Below, piece after piece: positions 52,251-59,779 of a stretch of 64,000 nt of DNA. This DNA is from Gammaproteobacteria bacterium (GTDB lineage: Bacteria; Pseudomonadota; Gammaproteobacteria; Ga0077554; Ga007554), in assembly GCA_040183005.1 (NCBI GenBank), contig JAMPIW010000007.1, forward strand, positions 1,806,188 through 1,870,187, written 5' to 3'. A program made the position numbers and the translations under genes. Within the stretch, counting starts at the first letter, position 1. Every line of letters begins with the position of its first letter. Below the pieces are notes generated by a model. It was not told the DNA's origin. It searched no databases and saw nothing but the letters and a program-made list of their open reading frames with translations.

Positions 52251-53738
52251 TCAGCGATGCGCACCATCCAACCCCGCCTCAGCCATGGCCACCGCCCTGA
52301 AAATCGCCCGTCCCTTGTTCATCGTCTCCTCCCACTCCATGGCGGGCACGGAGTCGGCGACGATGCCCGCACCGGCCTGGATGTGCAGCACGCCATCCTT
52401 GATCACGGCGGTGCGAATGGCGATGGCAGTGTCCATGTTGCCATTCCAGCCAATGTAGCCCACCGCGCCCGCATAGACGCCGCGCTTTACCGGTTCCAGC
52501 TCGTCAATAACCTCCATGGCGCGCACCTTGGCCGCACCGCTCACGGTGCCAGCGGGAAAGGTTGCGCGCAACACATCAATGGCGGTCATGTCAGGCTTCA
52601 ACTGTCCAGTGACGTTGGAGACGATATGCATCACATGAGAATAACGCTCAACGATCATCTTCTCGGTGAGCTGCACGCTGCCAGTCTCACTCACTCGCCC
52701 CACATCATTGCGCCCCAGGTCGATGAGCATGAGATGTTCGGCGAGCTCCTTGGGATCGCCCAGCAAATCCTGCTCCAGCGCGCGATCTTCGGCCTCACTG
52801 GTACCGCGCCGGCGGGTACCAGCAATCGGGCGCACAGTGATCATGCCGTCCTCCAGGCGCACCAGGATCTCCGGCGAGGAACCGACGACATGGAAGCCGC
52901 CCAGGTCCATATAAAACATGTACGGCGAGGGATTGAGACTGCGCAGGGCGCGATACAGATCAAGCGGCGCGGCCTGATAGGGGATAGACAGGCGCTGCGA
53001 CAGCACCACCTGCATAATATCACCCTCCAGAATGTACTCCTTGGCACGCTCCACGGCGGACTCGAAACCCTGCCGGGTAAACCCCGAAACGAAATCCTCC
53101 TCGTTCACCTGCAGCGCGCGGCGCGGCGCGGGCGGACGGGGGGTGGTCTCACGCAAGATTTGCACCAGCGTATCGAGACGCTGCTGCGCTTTGTTCCACG
53201 CCTGGTCGATGTCGGGATTGACGTGGATTACCACATACAGCTTGCCGCGCAGGTTATCAAACACCAGCACCTCATCAGACACCATCAACAGGATATCGGG
53301 CGTGCCGAGCGGGTCAGGTTTGGCGCACTTCGCCAGACGGGCCTCGATATAGCGCACCGTGTCATAACCGAAATAGCCCACCATGCCGCCTGTGAAGCGC
53401 GGCAAACCGGCGACTTCCGGCACCCGGTAACGGGTGCGGAAATCTTCGATCCAGGCAAGGGGATCAGTAACACGCAGAGTTTCCACCACCGCGCCGTCCT
53501 TCTCCACGGTAATGTCATGCCCTGCAACACGCAGGATAGTCCGGCACGGTAGGCCGATGATGGAATACCGCCCCCACTTCTCGCCACCCTGCACCGACTC
53601 GAACAAATAGGAATAGGGGCCGTCGGCCAGCTTGAGATAAGCGCTGAGCGGCGTATCGAGATCCGCCAGAACCTCGCGCATCAAGGGGATGCGGTTGTAT
53701 CCCTGAGCAGCGAGCTTTTGAAATTCATCGTGCAGCAT
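52251..53738 (-). CDS. trpE: Anthranilate synthase component I
   Basis: A 495-residue chorismate-utilising enzyme that makes anthranilate with TrpG. The N-terminal feedback site [15 protein letters not shown]-type motif reads [20 protein letters not shown]. The catalytic half has [30 protein letters not shown] and [23 protein letters not shown] 53738 lies 15 bases after the gph stop, so it shares the rpe-gph transcript and no leader peptide attenuator fits between them. Confidence 0.97.
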   Translation of the reverse strand: MLHDEFQKLAAQGYNRIPLMREVLADLDTPLSAYLKLADGPYSYLFESVQGGEKWGRYSIIGLPCRTILRVAGHDITVEKDGAVVETLRVTDPLAWIEDFRTRYRVPEVAGLPRFTGGMVGYFGYDTVRYIEARLAKCAKPDPLGTPDILLMVSDEVLVFDNLRGKLYVVIHVNPDIDQAWNKAQQRLDTLVQILRETTPRPPAPRRALQVNEEDFVSGFTRQGFESAVERAKEYILEGDIMQVVLSQRLSIPYQAAPLDLYRALRSLNPSPYMFYMDLGGFHVVGSSPEILVRLEDGMITVRPIAGTRRRGTSEAEDRALEQDLLGDPKELAEHLMLIDLGRNDVGRVSETGSVQLTEKMIVERYSHVMHIVSNVTGQLKPDMTAIDVLRATFPAGTVSGAAKVRAMEVIDELEPVKRGVYAGAVGYIGWNGNMDTAIAIRTAVIKDGVLHIQAGAGIVADSVPAMEWEETMNKGRAIFRAVAMAEAGLDGAHR

Positions 53739-53753
53739 GGCCAGAGATAGTCC

Positions 53754-54431
53754 TTAGACCGCCGGTTCCAATAAACCCTGCAGCTCCGCCATGGAATCAA
53801 TCACCGCATCGGGCTGAGACTCGCGGATATCAATGCCGTGATTGTAACCATAGGTCAGGCACACAATCTGGAATCCTGCGGCACGCGCGGCCTTCACATC
53901 GCTCATGGAATCACCCACCATCAGCGCATCCTGCGGAGCCACGCCGAAGAACGCACACGCATGCAATAACGGCATGGGATCGGGCTTCTTTTTCGGCACG
54001 GTATCACCGCTGACCACAATCGAAAAACAATCGTAAATACCCATATCCTTGAGCAACGGTTCGGTGAATGCTGCGGCCTTGTTGGTCACGCAGCCGAGTT
54101 TGTAGCCCGCCCCCACCAGGTAATCCAGCCCTTCACGTACACCCGGATAAAGATGGCTGCGCTTGCTGGTGTTCTCGGCATAGAGCCCCATAAAAATCGG
54201 CAGCGCCTTCTCAAACAAAGCCTCGTCCGGCTCACCGTCCAGCTGATTGATGAGGGCACGGCGCACCAAACGCTCGACACCGTTGCCCACCCACTCGCGC
54301 ACCCGCGCCTCGCCGCGCGACGGCATATCCAGACGTTGCATCATGGCATCCACACAAAACGCCAGGTCCGGTACGCTGTCCACCAGCGTGCCGTCAAGAT
54401 CGACCAATACCATCTGCGGTTTTTTAAGCAT
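53754..54431 (-). CDS. gph: Phosphoglycolate phosphatase
   Basis: A 225-residue HAD hydrolase. Motif I LVDLDGTLVDSVPDL, motif II CVTNKAAAF and motif IV ALMVGDSMSDVKAARAAG are intact. It removes phosphate from 2-phosphoglycolate, arising from DNA repair or from Rubisco oxygenation. ATG 54431 is preferred to an upstream GTG at 54443. Palindromic element copy 3 lies between it and rpe, occupying most of the gap. Confidence 0.94.
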   Translation of the reverse strand: MLKKPQMVLVDLDGTLVDSVPDLAFCVDAMMQRLDMPSRGEARVREWVGNGVERLVRRALINQLDGEPDEALFEKALPIFMGLYAENTSKRSHLYPGVREGLDYLVGAGYKLGCVTNKAAAFTEPLLKDMGIYDCFSIVVSGDTVPKKKPDPMPLLHACAFFGVAPQDALMVGDSMSDVKAARAAGFQIVCLTYGYNHGIDIRESQPDAVIDSMAELQGLLEPAV

Positions 54432-54462
54432 TCGAAAGCCCACGGTTTATGCGGGTTGGGCT

Positions 54463-54605
54463 AGAACCTGTTCACGATCTCGATCAAGGGATGCAGTGCA
54501 AGGCAAAATCGAACGAAAAAGCGGAGCATACATGAAGTATGTGAGCATTTTGAGTTCGATTTTAACGCCGCAATGCGCCCTTCAGCGAGATCGTGAACAG
54601 GTTCT
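54463..54605. repeat. 143-bp palindromic element, copy 3 (divergent arms)
   Basis: The arms (AGAACCTGTTCACGATCTC at the left, its complement at the right) pair perfectly over 19-20 bases but differ from the arms of copies 1 and 2. The core is nearly the same. Differences inside the core fall in pairs: CATAC/GTATG replaces TTTAC/GTAAA at the centre and TCGA/TCGA replaces TCGG/CCGA further out. It lies between rpe and gph inside a likely operon. Confidence 0.92.
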
Positions 54606-54644
54606 TGGGTGCGCAGCACCGTCACCCAACATCCGCTCTGTATT

Positions 54645-55319
54645 TTATTTACCGGCCTTGGCCAGTTCGGCACGCATCGCAGCGACGGTGGCCTTGTAAT
54701 CGGGGGTATTGAAAATCGCCGAACCTGCCACGAAGGTATCCGCACCTGCCTCGGCAATCGCGCGGATATTGCTTACATTTACACCGCCGTCGATCTCCAG
54801 GCGGATATCGTATCCGCTCTCGTCAATCAAACGGCGCGCCTCGCGCAGTTTATCCAGTGTAGCGGGGATGAACTTCTGGCCGCCAAAACCCGGATTAACC
54901 GACATCAGCAGTACCATATCCACCTTATCCATCACATACTTCAGATAATCCAGCGGGGTAGCAGGATTGAACACCAGGCCGGACTTGCAGCCGCAATCGC
55001 GCACCAAGGCGAGCGAACGGTCGATATGCTCACTGGCTTCGGGGTGAAAGGTAATATAAGTAGCGCCCGCCTTGGCGAAATCGGGGATAATGCGATCCAC
55101 CGGCTTGACCATCAGATGCACATCAATCGGGGCGGTGATGCCATGCTTGCGCAGGGCCTCGCACAACAGCGGGCCGATGGTCAGATTGGGGACATAGTGG
55201 TTGTCCATCACGTCGAAATGCACGATATCCGCGCCGGCATCCAGCACGTTGTTGACCTCCTCCCCCAGGCGCGCAAAATCCGCCGACAGGATGGAGGGGG
55301 CTATTTTATAATCTGGCAT
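54645..55319 (-). CDS. rpe: Ribulose-phosphate 3-epimerase
   Basis: A 224-residue TIM-barrel enzyme interconverting ribulose-5-phosphate and xylulose-5-phosphate, for the pentose phosphate or Calvin cycles. [42 protein letters not shown] and [13 protein letters not shown] contain the metal-binding His, Asp and catalytic residues. It heads the rpe-gph-trpE order. ATG 55319. Its downstream gap to gph holds palindromic element copy 3. Confidence 0.97.
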   Translation of the reverse strand: MPDYKIAPSILSADFARLGEEVNNVLDAGADIVHFDVMDNHYVPNLTIGPLLCEALRKHGITAPIDVHLMVKPVDRIIPDFAKAGATYITFHPEASEHIDRSLALVRDCGCKSGLVFNPATPLDYLKYVMDKVDMVLLMSVNPGFGGQKFIPATLDKLREARRLIDESGYDIRLEIDGGVNVSNIRAIAEAGADTFVAGSAIFNTPDYKATVAAMRAELAKAGK

Positions 55320-55450
55320 AGAGATGGCCTCATCAAAGTAAGTGCAATGCAGTAGCGGCCAACACCGCCCCGCTTCCGGGATTCGAACGGCTAACTTTAC
55401 CTGAATATGGAAAATTTTTCACTTTCAGCCGCATCATCGAGGCCAAACTG

Positions 55451-56305
55451 ATGGTAAAAATCCTTGCAGCGCTGATCCTCACCCTCTCCGCCGGGCTGGC
55501 GCTTGCCACAGACAGCGGCAGGGAAAAACGCCTGGGCGAAATGCTCAGCGCCAGCGCAACCCTGACAGGAGAGGCGGTTTGGCTGGACGCCGGGGCAGAC
55601 AAATTCCTCGGCCTGTACACCGCGCAGACCACCAGGACACTGCAAGGCGGGGCGATTATCCTGCACGATACGGGGATGAATCCCGATTGGCCCGCCGTCA
55701 TCGCGCCACTGCGCCGCGAACTCCCCAAACGTGGCTGGTCCACGCTTGCAGTGCAATTACCGCTGCCTGGCGAGGCCAAGGAAGATAATAGCGCACTACT
55801 CGACCAAATCCCGGCGCGGATCAAAGCGGCAATCGCATTTCTGCACACCAAAGATATAACGCGGATCGTACTGATCGGCCACGGCCAGGGCGCCACGCTG
55901 GGCGCAACCTTTCTCGCCAACGACCCTCAATCCGGCATCGGCGCGCTGATAGGCATTGGCATGAGCGCCGAAAAAAACCAGGAGCCACGGCTATACCTCC
56001 CCACAGCACTGGAAAAGATCTCCCTCCCGATCCTCGATATCTACGGCAGCAGGGATGAGGACAGCAGCCGCACCAGGGCCGAGCGCCGCAACGCTGCCGT
56101 CAAGGCCAGTGCAAGCACCCCCCCTCAACAGACAGGAGCCCCTCCCAAGCGCCCCGGAAACGCCTTACAATACCGGCAAATTGAAATTCCCGGCACGGAT
56201 CACCTTTTTACCGCATCCGATATCATCCTGGTCAAACGCATCACCGGCTGGCTGAAAAAATACGCCGCCACGGCGCCATCATCAACACAACCCGCAAAAC
56301 CCTAA
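55451..56305 (+). CDS. DUF3530 alpha/beta-hydrolase-like exported protein
   Basis: A 284-residue protein with a signal peptide (cleavage near ALA-TD). The alpha/beta-hydrolase outline is visible: GGAIILHDTGMNPDW, RIVLIGHGQGATLGATFLAN, and GTDHLFT for the His region. The nucleophile elbow reads GHGQG, so the expected Ser of GxSxG is Gly and catalysis by the usual mechanism is unlikely. A Pro/Thr-rich linker lies around residues 215-235. DUF3530 function is unknown. ATG 55451. A CopD-like gene follows 9 bases after its stop. Confidence 0.85.
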   Translation: MVKILAALILTLSAGLALATDSGREKRLGEMLSASATLTGEAVWLDAGADKFLGLYTAQTTRTLQGGAIILHDTGMNPDWPAVIAPLRRELPKRGWSTLAVQLPLPGEAKEDNSALLDQIPARIKAAIAFLHTKDITRIVLIGHGQGATLGATFLANDPQSGIGALIGIGMSAEKNQEPRLYLPTALEKISLPILDIYGSRDEDSSRTRAERRNAAVKASASTPPQQTGAPPKRPGNALQYRQIEIPGTDHLFTASDIILVKRITGWLKKYAATAPSSTQPAKP

Positions 56306-56314
56306 GGAATCGTC

Positions 56315-56770
56315 ATGCTCATCGCCCTGCCTCTGCACTTGCTCGCCGCCATCATCTGGGTCGGCGGAATGTTCTTTGCCTACATGGCGCTGCGCCCCGT
56401 CGCAGCGACGTTACTGGAACCACCCCAGCGACTACCCCTGTGGTCACAAACCTTCGGGCGCTTCTTCCCCTGGGTATGGAGTGCAATCGTGCTGCTGCCC
56501 GCGACAGGGCTGTGGATGATCTTTATGGAGTTCGGCGGGATGAAAAACAGCGGCGGACACATACACCTGATGCTGACGGTGGGCACAGTGATGATTCTAC
56601 TGTTCCTGCACGTGTTCTTCGTGCCCTACCGGAGAATGAACGCAGCCATTGCGCGCGCGGAGCTTGCTGCGGCGGGTAAATATTTGGGGCAGATACGCCG
56701 CATCATAGGCATCAATCTGATACTGGGGCTAATTACAGCGGTTGTCGCCAGTGCAGGGCGTTTTTTGTAA
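56315..56770 (+). CDS. CopD-like four-helix membrane protein
   Basis: A 151-residue inner-membrane protein with four helices: LPLHLLAAIIWVGGMFFAYM, FFPWVWSAIVLLPATGLWM, LMLTVGTVMILLFLHVFFVP and IIGINLILGLITAVVASAGR. His in the first helix and in GGHIHLM suggest metal or heme binding, as in CopD-type proteins. Role unknown; copper handling or oxidase assembly are possible. AAGGAAT precedes ATG 56315. It probably forms a two-gene unit with the DUF3530 gene. Confidence 0.82.
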   Translation: MLIALPLHLLAAIIWVGGMFFAYMALRPVAATLLEPPQRLPLWSQTFGRFFPWVWSAIVLLPATGLWMIFMEFGGMKNSGGHIHLMLTVGTVMILLFLHVFFVPYRRMNAAIARAELAAAGKYLGQIRRIIGINLILGLITAVVASAGRFL

Positions 56771-56826
56771 AAGAAAGGGAACGACTGCGCGCCCTAATTC
56801 CTTCTTCAACTCAAAGGCAGACACCC

Positions 56827-56851
56827 CCCTCTCCCGCAAGGCGGGAGAGGG
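56827..56851. repeat. 11-bp perfect hairpin repeat
   Basis: CCCTCTCCCGC-AAG-GCGGGAGAGGG, followed by GCTGGGGTGAGGG. This unit is a commonly seen intergenic repeat in proteobacterial genomes. It lies between the convergent CopD-like and beta-helix genes. Confidence 0.75.
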
Positions 56852-56914
56852 CTGGGGTGAGGGTAGGGGAAAATGCCAACCGAACTCTGAGGCCTCCCCA
56901 GCCCGTCATCATCT

Positions 56915-59335
56915 TTATGCCTTACAACTCACACGGCGCCTATACCCCAGCCACACACCAAACATCCCCAACACAGCCAAAGGTATCATCCCAAAAGCAC
57001 CACCACCGCCACCAGCAGCAGCGCCCGGTGTCGAACTATTCGGGATGGGTTCAAGAGCCGCCGAAACGGTAAGGGCAGCACTGTTATTGTCCGGCACAAA
57101 ATCGACAACAGCTGTAGATGCTGATGAAACCGTAGCCGTGCTTTTTAGACTCGCCGCACCGCGGGGAGGAGTGACGACCACATACACAACAATAACGTCA
57201 CCCTTTTTCAACACCTTATCGTATGTGCAAGTGACAGCACTGCCCGACTGCTGACACGTAGCCCCCTGGGGACTATTCGACGTAGCCATAACGACACCCG
57301 CATCCAGCGTTTGAGTGATTCTCACACCAGAAGCATCACCGGGGCCATTGTTGGTGACCGTAATGGTGTAATTGACCGGATCAGCGGAACTGGCGGCCTT
57401 GAGTGCACGCCCCGTCGCTGCGCTGGTGGTCAGGATAATCTGTAAATCAGTGATCGCGGCCGGAGTGGAGTTTATCTCTACCGCCCCGATGTCGCAGCCA
57501 CTTGTTGTATAGGGTCGAACATGCAAGCGTTGGTCCACGCCTGGCGTAGGACATGCGCCCGTTGGTATGGCATCAACCGCAGGACCGACCGCAGGGACAT
57601 GCACCCACCGCGGCAAAGTGATACCGCCCGGAAGGGTAATAGGCCCACCGCCCGCAGTGCTCCCCACATCGGTAAGCACCCCCAGCAAGGCATTGGCATT
57701 GGGCGGCAGGTCGTTCGCTGCAACCAGCTTGCACGTGCTGCCATTATCGATGTTGTAACCCTTGCTGGTAGTTGTGAAAGGCTTGGGTGCCGTGAATTGG
57801 GTAGCGTTAGTTATGTCATCAACGAAACTCCCGGAGAAACAGTTCCCGACGGCGGCGGCGGGGCTAACGAGGCCGGCGATGATGCTGCTTTGAAACACGG
57901 TAGCATCGTTTGATGACACATCCGGATCTATGAACACTTCATTGCCAAGGGCATATTTCAGCCCGTCGGCACTCGCGGTAACACCAGCACCGGCGCGGTT
58001 ATTACTCAAAGTAACGTGCGCGAGCTCGGCCCGCGAGCCGTTAAAGAGGCCGCCACCCGCACGAAAGGCTCTATTTCCACTCAGCGTAGAATGTTTTACC
58101 GTCAGCGTACTAAAGCCGGAATTATGTATGCCGCCGCCATCCCCGATCAGTATGAATGAGCCAGAACCCACTATGTTATTCGTAATGGAGCTGTATAGAA
58201 TGCTCATCGTACTAAAGTTATCGATGCCGCCACCCCAAAGCTGGGCCGTGTTGCGACTGATGTCGCTGGACACGATGATGACCACGCCCTCCGTGGCGAT
58301 GGCATCGTTGTAGATGCCAGCACCTTGCGTGGCCAGATTGCCGGTTACTGAACTGTCCCGAAGGGTGAGCCTTCCACCTATGTTTGCTATTGCCCCGCCC
58401 CTTGAAGAACTCTGTCCTTGAGTAAAGGGGGTCGCATCCGAGTTACCCCTGAGTATGCTCGCAACAATGGTCAGCGCGCCGCTGTTCAGTATGCCGCTTC
58501 CGTATCGAATGGTGGAATTGTTTTCGACTATGCTGTTCCGGATGGTCATCTCGCCTACATTATAGATTCCCCCTCCGCCATCGCGAAAATTGTTGCCAAA
58601 AGAATCAACGGGTATCTCGACGATATTGTTTCCGATAGTGCAGTTTTCGATGGTCATCCTGGTTCCGCTGGCGTTATAAATACCTCCACCCGTACCCTGG
58701 CTGTCCGGGACATTACCGTTCGCCCATTCCGCAATGTTTTGGGATATTTCGCAGTTTTTGAGCGTTACAAACGCACCCGCGTTATAAATGCCGCCTCCGA
58801 GACTGCCCCCACCAGAAGACACATACGCATACCCCTTCTCGATGGCTACACCATCAATGGTGACGTTATTACGTCCGATAAGATGAAATACCCGATCAAC
58901 CGTACCCCTGAGGGCAGTAGAAACGATTCCCGTCCCTTGTTGAGCAATACGCGTCACCGCAGCCCCCGCGCCCAGGATAGTCAGATCATCTGTACCCGTG
59001 ACATCAAGGTCACCGCTGGCCGCCGCGTTTTCATTTTTACCTGCAAGGGTTAGTGTGTAGGTTCCCGCTGGCAGGTTGATTGTATCCGCCCCCGCCAACG
59101 CATTGGCTTCCTGGATGGCAGCGCGCAGGCTACAGACACCCGCGCTGGTCGCGCACGTTCCGTCGCCTGGAGTAGCATCGACGGCATCAGCAGTACTGGT
59201 GACTGGGAAAGTAGCAGCTTGTAATGAGGGGGCAGCGAATAACCCTGAAGCCAGGGTTATCAGGAACAGCGGATATCGGATCGGGCGAAAAAAACCAAGA
59301 CCTGCACCAATCCCTTGACTTTTTCTTTGAAACAT
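56915..59335 (-). CDS. CSLREA-type beta-helix surface protein A with C-terminal sorting signal
   Basis: An 806-residue exported protein. After the signal peptide comes the CSLREA-like domain (DGTCATSAGVCSLRAAIQEA). A long right-handed beta-helix follows with repeated TIENCTIGNNIV-type rungs. Near the C-terminus is a DUF11 domain (VNYTITVTNNGPGDASG, CQQSGSAVTCTYDK). The end is Gly-rich, hydrophobic, then basic (GGGGGAFGMIPLAVLG, then YRRR), the tripartite form of exosortase/rhombosortase-type sorting signals; no sorting enzyme is in the window. ATG 59335 with AGGTGA upstream is preferred to one 21 codons earlier. It is a paralogue of the next gene. Confidence 0.88.
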   Translation of the reverse strand: MFQRKSQGIGAGLGFFRPIRYPLFLITLASGLFAAPSLQAATFPVTSTADAVDATPGDGTCATSAGVCSLRAAIQEANALAGADTINLPAGTYTLTLAGKNENAAASGDLDVTGTDDLTILGAGAAVTRIAQQGTGIVSTALRGTVDRVFHLIGRNNVTIDGVAIEKGYAYVSSGGGSLGGGIYNAGAFVTLKNCEISQNIAEWANGNVPDSQGTGGGIYNASGTRMTIENCTIGNNIVEIPVDSFGNNFRDGGGGIYNVGEMTIRNSIVENNSTIRYGSGILNSGALTIVASILRGNSDATPFTQGQSSSRGGAIANIGGRLTLRDSSVTGNLATQGAGIYNDAIATEGVVIIVSSDISRNTAQLWGGGIDNFSTMSILYSSITNNIVGSGSFILIGDGGGIHNSGFSTLTVKHSTLSGNRAFRAGGGLFNGSRAELAHVTLSNNRAGAGVTASADGLKYALGNEVFIDPDVSSNDATVFQSSIIAGLVSPAAAVGNCFSGSFVDDITNATQFTAPKPFTTTSKGYNIDNGSTCKLVAANDLPPNANALLGVLTDVGSTAGGGPITLPGGITLPRWVHVPAVGPAVDAIPTGACPTPGVDQRLHVRPYTTSGCDIGAVEINSTPAAITDLQIILTTSAATGRALKAASSADPVNYTITVTNNGPGDASGVRITQTLDAGVVMATSNSPQGATCQQSGSAVTCTYDKVLKKGDVIVVYVVVTPPRGAASLKSTATVSSASTAVVDFVPDNNSAALTVSAALEPIPNSSTPGAAAGGGGGAFGMIPLAVLGMFGVWLGYRRRVSCKA

Positions 59336-59450
59336 AATTTGGTCACCTATATCCGTGGCGATGGGAAAGCAAAGTGTCCCTTGACAGTAAAAGGGCAAGA
59401 GGGCGAACGATCACATAAACGGCCACTTCTGCGTCTTTTCCCTGGTTGAT

Positions 59451-59480
59451 TCTATAGCATGTTTTTTATAATAAAGTCAA
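59451..59480 (-). promoter_or_regulatory. Putative promoter of beta-helix gene A
   Basis: On the minus strand, TTGACT, an 18-base spacer and TATAGA lie about 115 bases before the ATG. The same arrangement precedes paralogue B. The remainder of the 444-base gap (59336-59779) is AT-rich, with one small hairpin (CCCTT..AAGGG) in the leader near 59375-59393 and the terminator of gene B at its right end. Confidence 0.45.
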
Positions 59481-59717
59481 GCCAAGGGGGCCGCTCAAAT
59501 ATACAAAAAAGTCGCTCAACCTCCAGAATAAACGAATAAAAACAAATGATTAAAACAATAGAATAGCAGGCGCAGAAAAGAAGCAAGGCCGCCTCATGCT
59601 GCCAACCTCGGGGGAAAGTATCATTAGAGAAAAACGAACACCGTCTTATTGAAAAGCAGGCAGAGGGGGAGTTACTGAAAGCACGTCACACTGCACACGC
59701 CGCCTTAGAGGGCTGTC

Positions 59718-59750
59718 AAAAAAACGCAGGGTGGTCGTGCCACCCTGCGC
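59718..59750 (-). terminator. Intrinsic terminator of beta-helix gene B
   Basis: On the minus strand CGCAGGGTGG-CACGA-CCACCCTGCG is followed by TTTTTTT. It begins about 30 bases after the stop of the gene at 59780. Confidence 0.85.
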
Positions 59751-59779
59751 ATTTCAATTCACCACCCCGACAGGCCAAC

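Noticed and set aside
55370-55400. tRNA-like T-arm (minus strand GTTCGAATCCCGG) between rpe and the DUF3530 gene
   Set aside because: The flanking bases do not form a T-stem, and no acceptor or anticodon arm can be built around it.
58418-59053. 211-codon plus-strand frame opposite beta-helix gene A
   Set aside because: Antisense shadow of a repetitive gene; no start context and no recognisable domain.
59336-59450. Possible c-di-GMP or other riboswitch in the long leaders of the beta-helix genes
   Set aside because: Only short hairpins are visible and the two leaders do not share a clear conserved core.
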